Assembly: GCA_031267685.1 (NCBI GenBank) | Contig: JAIRYV010000020.1 | Span: 1 to 39,614, forward strand | Direction: 5' to 3' | Source of the DNA: Treponema sp. | GTDB taxonomy: Bacteria; Spirochaetota; Spirochaetia; Treponematales; Breznakiellaceae | Length of the DNA stretch: 39,614 bases | Shown: positions 30,648-39,614 of the stretch, one piece after another | Layout of the letters: every line of letters begins with the position of its first letter | Position numbering within the stretch: the first letter of the stretch is position 1 | Made by a program: the position numbers and the translations under genes | The notes under the pieces: generated by a model | What the model was told of the DNA's origin: nothing | Databases searched by the model: none | What the model saw: the letters and a program-made list of their open reading frames with translations, nothing else

Positions 30648-32744
30648 ATGAAGCGTAAAAAACCCTCTTTTGCTGTTCTTATAGGCAGCCTATGTTTGTG
30701 TAGTATCCTCATAAGCGCTCTGTCCTTGTCTATCTTAGCTATCGTGAGCTATCGGTCTATGGCCTATAACCAGGCTGAAGCCAATGTTATTTCGCACATG
30801 GTCAACATACAGAATGAGGTGACTGGCCGGTTCAAGCGTTGGGCAGACCTTATAGCTTATGCGGCTGCTGCATCCGCTCCGTTTATGGCAGAGGAAACGC
30901 TGGATATCCAGCGCCTACAACATCTGTTCAAGCGCTTTATGGAGGCTCAAAGCGATTTTGAGCTGTTCTATGGGAGCAATAACCTGGTGTGGAATCAACC
31001 TGGGGGCTATATGGTCTATTTTGATGGACGGGCGCCTTCGGATCCAAACTACAACAATACGATGCGCGGTTGGTTTACCAAGGCTAAGCAAAACCCGGGC
31101 AAGGTTGTGTTTGCCGAACCGTATATATTCTTAGGCACTTCGCAGCCTGGCACTTCGGTTTCTACTACTGTTTACGATGAGCAAAGCGTGGACGTGGGAG
31201 TGATCTCAGCTGATGTTTCCCTCAGCTTTCTGGGTACTATGCTGAAGGAACGCGTCTTTATGTCCGGGCAAGAGATATTCTTTGTCAACAACAAAGGTAT
31301 CTTCGTTACCCATAATGATCCAGAGGCTGTATTACAAAAGGATTTCTTCACGGAGTCTGGCTTGGAAGCGTACCGGAATGTTCTTCTGAGTTCCCCTCAG
31401 TTTTCAGTCATGGATACCCAGTACTTCATCGTTTCCGTGCAGATTCCTGAAGTCAACTGGGTACTTATAACGACTATTCCTCGTGAGGTGATCTTAGCGG
31501 AGGTTCAGCGCTTTTTGTTCCGCATGATCTTTATCAGCGGCCTGTTGCTTGTGCTTACTGCTGGAGTATCTCTGGGTGTTACCCGGGTTATCGTAAAGCC
31601 TCTGCGAAGCCTTACGGATTATGCAACAGTAGTGGCTTGTGGGGACTTTTCTAGCACTGTTCCTGAGTATGGCACTGCGGAAGTCTCAGGTCTATCGGCG
31701 GGTTTTAACGCGATTAACGAGCATATCTCTGCGCTGGTCAGAAATATTGTGGCTTCCTTTGAGGGAATGCGTTCTCAGGGTGCTGAGCTTAAACAGGTGA
31801 TTGACCAATCCTCATCTGCTGCTGGGGAGATCGTGGAAGCGGTTCATGATGTGGATAAGCGTATTAAAGAAGAATCCGGCATAGTCGGTAAGACTGTGGC
31901 CCAGATTGACGACAAGATTCTCGCCCTGAACACTCTGATACAGGAGCAGGTAGCCCAGATTGGTTCTTCTGCGACTTCCATAGAGACTATGATAGCCTAT
32001 AACAAGGAGATGCAAGCTATGATTGCTGCATTAAACAAGGGCATAGTACAATTAGTGAATAGTTCCAAGTCTGAACATGAACATATTGCCCGCTCGACGA
32101 AAGCTGTACAGCAGATTGCGGCTGATTCTGAGAGTTTGGCGCTTATGAACAAGACGATAGGTAGCGTGGCTGAGGAGACTAACCTGTTAGCGATGAATGC
32201 GGCTATTGAGGCGGCGCATGCAGGTGAAGCTGGCAAGGGCTTTAGCGTAGTGGCTGGTGAGATACGCAAGTTAGCGGAAACGACTGCTGCTCAAGCCAAG
32301 GGTTCAAGTGGTACATTGTCGGAGATTCAGAAGCGTATAACGGAGATCACGTCCTTATCGGGACGCATAGAAGTAGCCTATGCTCAAACCAATAGCTTGA
32401 TTCTGGAGAGTAACGGTGTAGTAGTTCAGGTGAAGCATACGGTCGAGGAGCAGGCTGGGCGTTCGCGGCAGGTATTGGAACGGCTTCAACAGATACAAGC
32501 CATAACGGGTAAGGTGAAGACAGAAGCGGAGAATATCAAAACAGAAACGGATGCGTCTCGGCTTATGAGTGATCAGCTTGCGGATATGAGCGAGATGATA
32601 CAGGGTCGGGTGAGCGAGGTGGTGAAGAGTACGGAGCAGGTCTTTGCTGCGTCCCAGCAGGCGCATAAGTCTGTGGAGGAGAACGGGAAGGGGCTGGATG
32701 CCTTGGATGGGGCTATTCAGCGCTTTACGGTGAGGAAAGTCTGA
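30648..32744 (+). CDS. methyl-accepting chemotaxis protein 3 of 3 (Cache-HAMP-MCP)
   Basis: A 698-residue paralogue, closer to receptor 2 than to receptor 1. TM1 about residues 10-32 ([20 protein letters not shown]), periplasmic Cache domain ([34 protein letters not shown]), TM2 about 288-312, HAMP ([20 protein letters not shown]) and signalling domain with tip [20 protein letters not shown]. Near the C-terminus there is a two- to three-residue insertion ([15 protein letters not shown]) relative to the others. Start ATG at 30648 has AAGGAA upstream. The ligand-proximal region differs most between the three, the conserved signalling tip least. Confidence 0.95.
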   Translation: MKRKKPSFAVLIGSLCLCSILISALSLSILAIVSYRSMAYNQAEANVISHMVNIQNEVTGRFKRWADLIAYAAAASAPFMAEETLDIQRLQHLFKRFMEAQSDFELFYGSNNLVWNQPGGYMVYFDGRAPSDPNYNNTMRGWFTKAKQNPGKVVFAEPYIFLGTSQPGTSVSTTVYDEQSVDVGVISADVSLSFLGTMLKERVFMSGQEIFFVNNKGIFVTHNDPEAVLQKDFFTESGLEAYRNVLLSSPQFSVMDTQYFIVSVQIPEVNWVLITTIPREVILAEVQRFLFRMIFISGLLLVLTAGVSLGVTRVIVKPLRSLTDYATVVACGDFSSTVPEYGTAEVSGLSAGFNAINEHISALVRNIVASFEGMRSQGAELKQVIDQSSSAAGEIVEAVHDVDKRIKEESGIVGKTVAQIDDKILALNTLIQEQVAQIGSSATSIETMIAYNKEMQAMIAALNKGIVQLVNSSKSEHEHIARSTKAVQQIAADSESLALMNKTIGSVAEETNLLAMNAAIEAAHAGEAGKGFSVVAGEIRKLAETTAAQAKGSSGTLSEIQKRITEITSLSGRIEVAYAQTNSLILESNGVVVQVKHTVEEQAGRSRQVLERLQQIQAITGKVKTEAENIKTETDASRLMSDQLADMSEMIQGRVSEVVKSTEQVFAASQQAHKSVEENGKGLDALDGAIQRFTVRKV

Positions 32745-32887
32745 ATTGAGAGCGACACCTAACAGTGCCAGTCACCGAAGCATGAGTGCATAGTCAGACA
32801 GTCGCTAAACCTACTGACGTTCTATTGCTTCTGGGGAGATGTACTTGATGGGGATACTTTGAATTCCTGTTGTGAATCCTCTTGTGC

Positions 32888-32915
32888 TTGACTACGCTGT
32901 TCACACAGTTATAAA
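32888..32915 (+). promoter_or_regulatory. candidate promoter of the phoH operon
   Basis: TTGACT (32888-32893), 16 bp, TATAAA (32910-32915). The expected start point is at about 32922-32925, at or next to the phoH ATG (32925), so the message may be leaderless. There is no Shine-Dalgarno before that ATG. Confidence 0.55.
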
Positions 32916-32924
32916 CTTTTCGTA

Positions 32925-33947
32925 ATGGAATTGGATGATAGTATAACCATCGTATTGGATAAGCATGAACTGCTTTCTGGCGTGTGCGGCGCGAATGATG
33001 GAAATCTGAAACTTATTGAAGGCGCTTTAGGCGGACGTATCACCGCACGTGGAAATGAGATTCGTTTGCAAGGCGCTGATATCAATGCCCGGGAGCGTTT
33101 CAAGTCAGTGATTGATAAGCTCATTGCGGTGGTACAGGACGGGGAACAGCCCTCCCCTGCATACATCCGCACGCTGGCTGGCGCAACTGGTATCGCCGAC
33201 CTGGTCAGTGTTGCTGCCTCTGACTTTTCGGCGCGGGAGGCGGCGCCGGTTCAGGAGACAAGCACTGATTTGTTCCGCGATGCTATGATTCAGATTCCGC
33301 ATGGGTTTGGCCGTGTCTACCCGCGAGGCAGAAATCAGGCGCTCTATGTGCTGGGAATGAGGTCTCACGACATAAGTTTCTGCATCGGGCCAGCCGGTAC
33401 GGGAAAAACCTTTCTTGCTGTGGCCGAAGCCCTGCGTCTGGTACTGGCAAAGGATGCCCGGAAACTAGTGCTGACTCGTCCGGTGGTTGAAGCTGGCGAA
33501 AGTCTGGGTTTCCTGCCCGGAGACCTCGCCCAGAAGATCAACCCATACCTGCGGCCTCTTTACGACGCTATGGAGGCGCTTGTACCCTTTGAAGTGATTC
33601 GACGCATGGAAGAAAACCATGTTATCGAAATCGCGCCACTCGCGTATATGCGTGGGCGCAGTCTCAACCACGCTGTGGTGATCCTTGATGAGGCGCAGAA
33701 CACTACTAAGGAACAGATGAAGATGTTCCTCACGCGCATTGGCGAAGGTTCGCTGGCTATTATCACCGGCGATATTACCCAGATCGACCTGCCTCGCCGG
33801 GTTGATTCAGGACTTATGCATGCTGTTTCGATCCTCTCAGATGTTGAGGGACTCTACTTTGCCTACCTACATACTGGCGATGTAGTACGTAACCCGTTGA
33901 TTAAAAAGATTATACAAGCCTATGACAACCAAAAAAAAACCGAATAA
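32925..33947 (+). CDS. PhoH-like ATPase
   Basis: A 340-residue cytoplasmic ATPase of the PhoH/YbeZ family. The N-terminal ~110 residues include a KH-like RNA-binding stretch (NLKLIEGALGGRITARGNEI). The ATPase core has Walker A IGPAGTGKTFLAVAEAL near residue 154, the motif TRPVVEAGESLGFLPGDLAQ, Walker B VVILDEAQNTTKEQMKMFLT near residue 250, and IITGDITQIDLP. In bacteria PhoH-like proteins are linked with YbeY in rRNA maturation and RNA quality control, and here ybeY lies two genes downstream. Overlaps the HD gene by 26 bp. Confidence 0.95.
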   Translation: MELDDSITIVLDKHELLSGVCGANDGNLKLIEGALGGRITARGNEIRLQGADINARERFKSVIDKLIAVVQDGEQPSPAYIRTLAGATGIADLVSVAASDFSAREAAPVQETSTDLFRDAMIQIPHGFGRVYPRGRNQALYVLGMRSHDISFCIGPAGTGKTFLAVAEALRLVLAKDARKLVLTRPVVEAGESLGFLPGDLAQKINPYLRPLYDAMEALVPFEVIRRMEENHVIEIAPLAYMRGRSLNHAVVILDEAQNTTKEQMKMFLTRIGEGSLAIITGDITQIDLPRRVDSGLMHAVSILSDVEGLYFAYLHTGDVVRNPLIKKIIQAYDNQKKTE

Positions 33948-36132
33948 ACAAATCCTCCTCCGCTTGCCCAAATTCCGTCTTCTGCCTTCCTTGGTAACGC
34001 TCTTCGCCTTTCTTATCACCGCTGCTTTTATCATCAGCAGCCTGTATTCAGACTGGATGACCGAAGATTTCCGCGACTTTGAGGAGGGACGGGTCGCGGA
34101 ACGGGACGTGATTGCCGAGAGTCGCATCTCTTACATTGACGAGGAGGCGACCCGTCTCCGCCGAGAGTCCGCACTGCGACAGATTCCAGCAGTGTTTAAG
34201 TATTCCCTTGAGGTAAACGAGGAAGTCCAGAACGCTTACCAGAACTTCGTTGACTTGTCAAAAGCCAGCTTTGATGCCGGCATATCGACCAGAGACTATC
34301 TTAGCCAGATAAACGCCAATTTCCCCATGCGCTTTTACGATGAAATACTTGATATGCTGTACAATGATGAAGCACATCTGCAAATCCTTGACGCAGGCAT
34401 GGCTACGCTGGAACAGGTACTTGAGGCAGGCGTCTTTGCGCTGCCAAGCGCCGCCCTTGAGCGATTCAGTACAGAGCAAGTTGAACTGCTCCACAATTAT
34501 GGGAACCGTACTGAACGGGAACGAAGAGCCTTTTCCCATATCCTTACGCTGGAAAACCTGAGTAACGTCATAGACCGTTACATCACGCCTGACGCACCTT
34601 CGTCGTTCAAGGTGATCGCCTGGGACTTGCTGTCGCCGTTTATTAAAGCAAACGTGGTTTTCTCTGAGGCTGATACTGAACAGCGGCTCGCAGAGGCAAA
34701 CATTCAGGGCGAGCTAGTGGTGAAGTACATTGATCCCGGAACGCGGATCATCAAACGTGGTTTTATTATCAGCGCCGAAGCCTTGATAGAACTCGAAGCC
34801 CTAAAATCAGCCATCTCAGGCAAAGACCTCCGCACAATCGTGGGGCAGAGCATCATCCTCCTGCTTCTCTACGCCCTGTTCATCTTCCTTGGAGTCGTGG
34901 AACTGATTGGCCGCACCCTGAGTAATGAAGAAATCTATCTGCTTGCCATACTTTCAGCCCTGTACCTGATCGGCGCGGTACTTGCAAAAAATATTGCTTT
35001 TAACATAGAGTATTTTCCGGTATCCATTATTCTGCCAACCGCGCTGGTAGTTATGTTGCCGGCGATTCTCATTGATGCACGGCTTGCCCTGCTTATGGCT
35101 TTTACCCTGCCTTTGAGCGCGTTTCTCTCCGATTCGTTTGACACCTGGGCGTACCTCTTTGCGCTAGTGTCTGGGATTGTCGCCTCATACCTCTTGAGGA
35201 ACGCCGAAAAACGCATGGACGTGGTGCGGGCTGGTCTCATCATCGCCGGCGCTAACGCGGTGTCCACGATTGCCATCCTGCTTATCCAACGAGCCGAGCT
35301 TTCATCGTACCCAATCGTGCTGTTCTGGGCAGCCTTTAACGGCATTGCCTCTGGTATGCTCGTGCTGGGACTGTTGCCGCCGCTGGAACATGCGCTTGAT
35401 GCAGTTACAACGTTCAGGCTGATAGAGCTTGCAGACCTTAACTCCCCTACGCTCAAAAAACTGTTCACCATAGCCCCCGGCACTTATACTCATTCGCTCA
35501 CCGTGGCAAATCTTGCTGAAAGCGCCTGTCGCGACATCGGAGCCAATCCCCTGCTGGCAAGGGTCGGGGCGTATTATCACGACATTGGGAAGATGGAACA
35601 GCCAGAGTATTTCGTGGAAAACCAGACTACCCATAACAAGCACAATGAGCTTCCGCCTCGTCTTTCAGCTACCGTGATTCGCAGTCATGTGAAGCTGGGC
35701 GTGGAAAAAGCCCGGGCGCTGGAACTTCCCCACGCGGTCATTGATATCATCGCTCAACATCACGGGAATTCTGTGATCACATGGTTCTATAACGAGGCGT
35801 TGAAACAAGACCCGCAAGTAAGCGTGGAAGATTTTTCCTACCCGGGCAGTCCTCCGCATTCCCGCGAATCAGCGGTCGTGATGCTGGCCGATGTGTCAGA
35901 GGCCGCGTGCCGGAGCCTTGAGAAGCCAACCGCCGCTAAGATCGAGAAGTTCATTCAAGAACTCATCACCGCTAAGGTGGAGCATGGCCAGCTTGCCGAA
36001 TCAGAGCTCACCTTCCGCGACCTTGAAATCATCAAGAAAGCCTTTGTGCGTTCGCTTGCTGCCCACTACCATTCCCGCATTGCGTACCCCAAACTGCCAC
36101 CCAAAGAACCCGTAGCAGGGGTCGTCGTTTAG
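33922..36132 (+). CDS. 7TM-HD phosphodiesterase, PgpH-like
   Basis: A 736-residue membrane protein of the 7TMR-HDED family (PgpH/YqfF). TM at about residues 20-42; a large extracytoplasmic region up to ~305; about seven transmembrane segments from ~306 to ~490 (ILLLLYALFIFLGVVELIG and later spans); then an HD hydrolase domain with YTHSLTVANLAESA, VGAYYHDIGKMEQPEYF (His-Asp near residue 552), IAQHHGNSVITWFYNEAL and VVMLADVSEAACRS. In Listeria and relatives this architecture degrades cyclic di-AMP; that activity is probable here but not proven. Start ATG at 33922 lies within the phoH 3' end, indicating coupling. Confidence 0.93.
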   Translation: MTTKKKPNKQILLRLPKFRLLPSLVTLFAFLITAAFIISSLYSDWMTEDFRDFEEGRVAERDVIAESRISYIDEEATRLRRESALRQIPAVFKYSLEVNEEVQNAYQNFVDLSKASFDAGISTRDYLSQINANFPMRFYDEILDMLYNDEAHLQILDAGMATLEQVLEAGVFALPSAALERFSTEQVELLHNYGNRTERERRAFSHILTLENLSNVIDRYITPDAPSSFKVIAWDLLSPFIKANVVFSEADTEQRLAEANIQGELVVKYIDPGTRIIKRGFIISAEALIELEALKSAISGKDLRTIVGQSIILLLLYALFIFLGVVELIGRTLSNEEIYLLAILSALYLIGAVLAKNIAFNIEYFPVSIILPTALVVMLPAILIDARLALLMAFTLPLSAFLSDSFDTWAYLFALVSGIVASYLLRNAEKRMDVVRAGLIIAGANAVSTIAILLIQRAELSSYPIVLFWAAFNGIASGMLVLGLLPPLEHALDAVTTFRLIELADLNSPTLKKLFTIAPGTYTHSLTVANLAESACRDIGANPLLARVGAYYHDIGKMEQPEYFVENQTTHNKHNELPPRLSATVIRSHVKLGVEKARALELPHAVIDIIAQHHGNSVITWFYNEALKQDPQVSVEDFSYPGSPPHSRESAVVMLADVSEAACRSLEKPTAAKIEKFIQELITAKVEHGQLAESELTFRDLEIIKKAFVRSLAAHYHSRIAYPKLPPKEPVAGVVV

Positions 36133-36140
36133 AGGCCGCA

Positions 36141-36596
36141 ATGAACCGCATCGAAATCAGCGCCAAAGGAATTGCGCTCCCCTTATGGGCCGATAATGCC
36201 GAAGCCTTTATACAAAAAGTGCTTGCTTATCTTAAACACGACCAGTGGGACCTCTCGCTTGTGTTTTGCGACAACGCCTGTATCCGCGATTTGAATATGC
36301 GGTTTCGGGGCAAGGATGAGGCTACAGACATCCTTTCCTTCCCCCTTGGGGAAAGCATAGTCGAAGATGGAGAGACACACTTCTTACCCGGAGACCTGCT
36401 TATATCCCTGGAAACCCTTAAAGAAAACGCCCAGTATTTCGCGGTTTCTGAGGATGAGGAGCTGCGTCGGCTTTTGATTCATGGTATTCTGCATTTAGAC
36501 GGTTTCGATCACGCGAGTAACGCGGAAACCGAGCCAATGCTGCAACTGCAGGAGACTATCGTGGCTGAACTAGCCGGGAACCGGGTGATCCCATGA
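36141..36596 (+). CDS. ybeY: endoribonuclease YbeY
   Basis: A 151-residue single-strand endoribonuclease needed for 16S rRNA 3'-end maturation and ribosome quality control. The zinc motif HGILHLDGFDH begins near residue 114. The upstream motif LNMRFRGKDEATDILSFPLG is diagnostic of the family. The gene starts 8 bp after the HD gene and overlaps the corC gene by 4 bp. The Tyr usually found in HLxGYDH is Phe. Confidence 0.96.
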   Translation: MNRIEISAKGIALPLWADNAEAFIQKVLAYLKHDQWDLSLVFCDNACIRDLNMRFRGKDEATDILSFPLGESIVEDGETHFLPGDLLISLETLKENAQYFAVSEDEELRRLLIHGILHLDGFDHASNAETEPMLQLQETIVAELAGNRVIP

Positions 36597-37372
36597 ACTT
36601 AAAGTCCATTTTCAAGAAAGATGGCGAATTGCACCGCAAGATATTTCAGTCACTGGAAACTGAACAGCAAACCATGATTCAGGGCGTGCTTGACTTGCCA
36701 GAAATCTCTGTCAAAGAGGTTATGGTTCCTCGCATCGACACCGTATTTCTGGAAGTCGACGCCTCCAAAACAGAACTGCTCACCTGCATGGCTGACAGCG
36801 GCCATTCCCGTTTCCCCGTGTATGAGGAAACGATTGATAATGTGATCGGGATTCTCTATGCGAAAGACGTACTGAGCTATCTGCTCAAAAACGCGGAGTT
36901 CGATTTGCGAAAGATCATCAGAAAGCCCTTCTTTGTGCCTGAATCAAAGCGCATCTATGACCTGCTTAAGGAACTACGCCATAGGCGCGTGCATATCGCG
37001 GTGGTGGTTGATGAGTACGGCGGTGTGTCCGGCATCGTCTGCATGGAAGACATACTAGAAGAAATCATTGGAGACATTCAGGACGAGTTTGACAATGAAA
37101 CACCTGAGATACTCAAGTTGAGCGCGGGAACCTTTCTATGCGATGCACGTATGAAGCTTGATGACCTTGCCAAGATGCTGGGCATCGAGTTTCCTGTCGA
37201 TGATTTTGATACACTGGGTGGTTTTGTCTTTGATCTGTTCGGAAAGATTCCGGTAAAATACGAGAAGATCATGTACAAAGGACATGATATTATCATTCAG
37301 GATATGGACGGTCATAAGATTAACACCGTTAAACTTATCTTAAAATCAGAAACTCTAGAGAGGGACCAATGA
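36593..37372 (+). CDS. CBS-domain protein of the CorC/TlyC family
   Basis: A 259-residue cytoplasmic protein with paired CBS domains: VKEVMVPRIDTVFLEVDASK (from about residue 40) and IRKPFFVPESKRIYDLLKEL ... HIAVVVDEYGGVSGIVCMED (to about residue 155). A CorC_HlyC transporter-associated domain follows (LDDLAKMLGIEFPVDDFDTL, GGFVFDLFGKIPVKYEK). There is no DUF21 membrane domain, so it resembles CorC/TlyC, not the full-length MpfA/YfjD type. Proposed family roles are in cobalt/magnesium homeostasis; the spirochaete homologues were once called hemolysins without firm support. Overlaps ybeY by 4 bp and the TPR gene by 4 bp. Confidence 0.93.
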   Translation: MNLKSIFKKDGELHRKIFQSLETEQQTMIQGVLDLPEISVKEVMVPRIDTVFLEVDASKTELLTCMADSGHSRFPVYEETIDNVIGILYAKDVLSYLLKNAEFDLRKIIRKPFFVPESKRIYDLLKELRHRRVHIAVVVDEYGGVSGIVCMEDILEEIIGDIQDEFDNETPEILKLSAGTFLCDARMKLDDLAKMLGIEFPVDDFDTLGGFVFDLFGKIPVKYEKIMYKGHDIIIQDMDGHKINTVKLILKSETLERDQ

Positions 37373-39423
37373 AAACTTTTTGTGCGGCACTATTACTTCT
37401 TGTTTTTTCCCTGCTGACATCGCCAGTTCAGGCACAGACCTATGTCAGCGCAAGCACCTACTACGAGCAAGGGCGCATGTTTATGAGCCAGGAGGACTGG
37501 TACTCAGCGGTGGAATCCCTGCTTGAGTGCCTACGCATTAACAGCGCCCACGCTGAGGCAAGCGCCGCTCTCGCCGAGTGCTACTATGAGCTTTCTGAGT
37601 TTGACGAGGCGCTGACTTGGGTGCGGAAGGCGCGTTCCCTGTCACGGGGCAATCTCGCTCTGACCAACCTTGAGGCATTCACTCTTATCGCCCTGGGCCA
37701 GCTCGACACTGCTTCGTCGGTGATTAACGATGTACTGGCGCGTGAACCCTACAACCGTGAGGCCCTGTTTGCAGCCTCTGAACTGGACATCGCTCGTGGG
37801 CGTGCCGGAGATGCAGTAATGCGCTATCAAGAAGCGGTTCACCGCTACCCGGACGACCGGCGACTCCTGGTGTCTCTGGCACTCGTTCTCGGTTCGCTGG
37901 GCGAAACCGAGAGCGCCCGCACCTATATCGCACGCGCCATAGCCCAGCATCCAACCGATTACCAGGTTTACTACTACGCGGCCTATCTTGAATCCCGCGC
38001 CGGCAGTCTCACCACCGCGACCCGTTACGCAGAAAGCGCCCTGCATTACCAACCTAACTATGCGCCAGCCCGTTCCTTGCTCGCCAGCCTCCGTTACCGC
38101 GCAGGCCAGTTCGAGGATGCGAGCCGCCTTGCTGACGAAGCTATTGCCTCAAACCGCCAGGACATTGGCGCATGGTATCTCAAGGGAATCTCCTACATAA
38201 GACTAGGCCGGAACGCGGACGCAATCACGATTCTCTCTACCGCCGCACTCATTGATCCAAATGATGAGTTTATCAGGGTAACACTTGAGGAACTACTTAT
38301 ATCCTACACCAACCTTGAAGACTCCCGTCGCGCAGCCTGGGCTTCTTGGCACTTTAACCGCGCACGTGATTTCAAAAACCGTAACTTTATCGAGCAAGCC
38401 CTGTTTGAGTATCGCCGAGGGCTACGGCTCAATCCTTATGCAGCAGACCGCCGTGAATACGCAGACTTGCTGCGCGTACAGGGCTATCCAGCGCGTTACC
38501 TTGAGGAACTGCGCTTCATGCAGGGACTCGGCCTGGGCGACCGTTCCCTGAACGACGCGGTGGAAGCCTACGGTAACCTGCTTGACGAGGCGCTTTACCG
38601 GCGTTGGAATGTAAACCCAGTAGACGTATCTGAACCGCACTGGAACCTGGGGGTGTTTTCTATAGTATCGCAATCGAGCTTTTACCATGTGGATGCCGGT
38701 GTTGCCGCTTCTGCCTATATAAAGGACATCCTTTTGCACGAGCGAAACATCAGTCCTATGGAACTGGAGCCGCGTGAGGCTTCCTACTCACAGGCGTTCA
38801 GACATGCGCGTGAGTCAGGCGCTGATTACTTCCTCATTATCTCGGTTACGGAAAACGAGCGGGACATTGCTGTTACCGGAGAACTCTTTGTGGGTAGAAC
38901 TGGCGCGCCAGCAGCCACATTCACGACCTACCGTACTGGTTCGGATCGGCTGCGCAACGCAGTGCGGGGCATCGTGGATCAGCTTGTCGCAGCTCTGCCT
39001 TTCCGCGCGGAGCTGCTCCAGTACCACGCTGGAATCGGCCTTATTGACAAGGGTCGTCTTGACGGTGTTAAAGTAGGAACGGTCTACGATGTGGTGAAAA
39101 AAGGCGCGGTCAGTAGTAGCAGTGAAGGCGTGGGGCTTTCTTATGCTCAGGAAGAGGTGGTAGGAACGCTGATGATTACCACTGCTGATGAGGAAGTCTC
39201 GTCAGGAACCATCACACGCAAGGGCTTTTTTGACCGGATCAGTGCCGGCGACGAGGTTATCCTTCAAGTGCCGATATCAGCGCGCGCCGCTGATCCTGCT
39301 CCTGACACGCGCAACCCCATACAGCGTCTGCTCCGGCTAAACCAGCCGGAGACAGCCACGACCACGGTAACTATGCCCACCGCTGATCCTGAACTGCGCA
39401 CCTTGCTTCGCACCCTGCGCTGA
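37369..39423 (+). CDS. exported TPR-repeat protein with C-terminal FlgT-like region
   Basis: A 684-residue protein. MKTFCAALLLLVFSLLTSPV starts a signal peptide cleaved after VQA, so the product is periplasmic or outer-membrane associated. From about residue 25 to 380 there are about ten tetratricopeptide repeats (YYEQGRMFMSQEDWYSAVES, ASAALAECYYELSEFDEALT, WYLKGISYIRLGRNADAITI). The middle has a domain with YFLIISVTENERDIAVTGEL (~residues 483-502). Near the C-terminus LLQYHAGIGLIDKGRLDGVK resembles FlgT/assembly-protein barrels. It may act as a scaffold in the envelope. The position after corC and ybeY matches my recollection of the T. pallidum cluster. Overlaps corC by 4 bp; it is the last gene of the operon. 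Confidence 0.9.
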   Translation: MKTFCAALLLLVFSLLTSPVQAQTYVSASTYYEQGRMFMSQEDWYSAVESLLECLRINSAHAEASAALAECYYELSEFDEALTWVRKARSLSRGNLALTNLEAFTLIALGQLDTASSVINDVLAREPYNREALFAASELDIARGRAGDAVMRYQEAVHRYPDDRRLLVSLALVLGSLGETESARTYIARAIAQHPTDYQVYYYAAYLESRAGSLTTATRYAESALHYQPNYAPARSLLASLRYRAGQFEDASRLADEAIASNRQDIGAWYLKGISYIRLGRNADAITILSTAALIDPNDEFIRVTLEELLISYTNLEDSRRAAWASWHFNRARDFKNRNFIEQALFEYRRGLRLNPYAADRREYADLLRVQGYPARYLEELRFMQGLGLGDRSLNDAVEAYGNLLDEALYRRWNVNPVDVSEPHWNLGVFSIVSQSSFYHVDAGVAASAYIKDILLHERNISPMELEPREASYSQAFRHARESGADYFLIISVTENERDIAVTGELFVGRTGAPAATFTTYRTGSDRLRNAVRGIVDQLVAALPFRAELLQYHAGIGLIDKGRLDGVKVGTVYDVVKKGAVSSSSEGVGLSYAQEEVVGTLMITTADEEVSSGTITRKGFFDRISAGDEVILQVPISARAADPAPDTRNPIQRLLRLNQPETATTTVTMPTADPELRTLLRTLR

Positions 39424-39452
39424 ACGTAAACGGGCGAGTCAGACGGCGCTCT

Positions 39453-39477
39453 CTCTCAACTCCGGCGTTTTTGAGAG
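39453..39477 (+). terminator. weak stem-loop after the TPR gene
   Basis: CTCTCAA (39453-39459) can pair with TTGAGAG (39471-39477), the loop holding CTCCGGCG and part of the TTTTT run. The right arm is the start of the first 22-bp repeat. A possible terminator of the phoH operon, weak. Confidence 0.3.
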
Positions 39478-39614
39478 GTATCAAGACACATGGTGAGAGG
39501 TATCAAGACACATGGTGAGAGGTATCAAGACACATGGTGAGAGGTATCAAGACACATGGTGAGAGGTATCAAGACACAGGGTGAGAGGTATCAAGACACA
39601 TGGTGAGAGGTATC
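39473..39614 (+). repeat. 22-bp tandem repeat array running off the right edge
   Basis: Six full units and a partial one start at 39473, 39495, 39517, 39539, 39561, 39583 and 39605. The core is GAGAGGTATCAAGACAC followed by ATGGT; units are identical except for AGGGT in place of ATGGT in the unit at 39561. The near-perfect identity implies recent expansion. The true length cannot be seen. Confidence 0.97.

Noticed and set aside
26200-32744. CheR/CheB docking pentapeptide on the receptors
   Set aside because: All three end in RFTVR plus one or two residues; no aromatic-x-x-aromatic tail is present.
34935-35483. 182-codon minus-strand frame
   Set aside because: Antisense to the transmembrane part of the HD protein; Ser/Ala-rich shadow of hydrophobic codons.

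Overview
The window reads as a chromosomal segment of a spirochaete, most likely a Treponema-group organism with an intermediate G+C content (a gut or termite-associated treponeme would fit; this is inference from gene content). The evidence is the flagellar run flgB-flgC-fliE-fliF-fliG-fliH-fliI-fliJ, the cluster phoH / HD-7TM / ybeY / corC / TPR protein that I recall as also clustered in Treponema pallidum, several large methyl-accepting chemotaxis proteins, and a DUF4469-type protein.

Layout, left to right. (1) 1-721: a 23-bp tandem array running off the left edge, ending in remnants of an IS5-like insertion sequence. (2) 1032-7586: a carbohydrate locus. A CUT1-type ABC importer (binding protein and two permeases, minus strand) diverges from an (alpha/alpha)6-type glycosidase and a LacI-family regulator (plus strand); no ATPase gene is present. 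(3) 7707-14836: the flagellar basal body, rotor and export-ATPase operon, with an unusual structured spacer of about 276 bp between flgC and fliE. (4) 14862-15375: a degraded metE remnant and a strong terminator. (5) 15335-18560: a minus-strand biotin locus birA-bioB-bioY-bioN, more A+T-rich than its neighbours and without bioM. (6) 18600-21677: accessory DNA. It holds a 21-bp iteron-like array, an orphan gene, a periplasmic nitroreductase-like gene, an orphan ORF with an unclear start, and a frameshifted AAA-ATPase-like pseudogene. (7) 21769-24127: tRNA-Arg(GCG), tRNA-Ser(GCU), tRNA-Ser(UGA), then a PfkB sugar kinase and a class II aldolase, all minus strand. (8) 24169-25245: an IS5-like remnant, a second 23-bp array and a MITE-like element. 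(9) 25246-32744: a DUF4469 gene, a possible tiny lipoprotein and three tandem paralogous chemoreceptors. (10) 32925-39423: phoH, a PgpH-like HD phosphodiesterase, ybeY, corC and a TPR protein, followed by a 22-bp tandem array that runs off the right edge.

The regular genes form clear operons with short overlaps. The most unusual material is the repeat architecture. Three minisatellite families (23, 21 and 22 bp) occur in under 40 kb. The 23-bp arrays end exactly at recurring insertion-sequence tips. Two orphan genes each lie directly downstream of an array. The six-hairpin spacer inside the flagellar operon is the best candidate for an undescribed RNA element. No computation or database search was run; all family calls come from reading the translated sequence.
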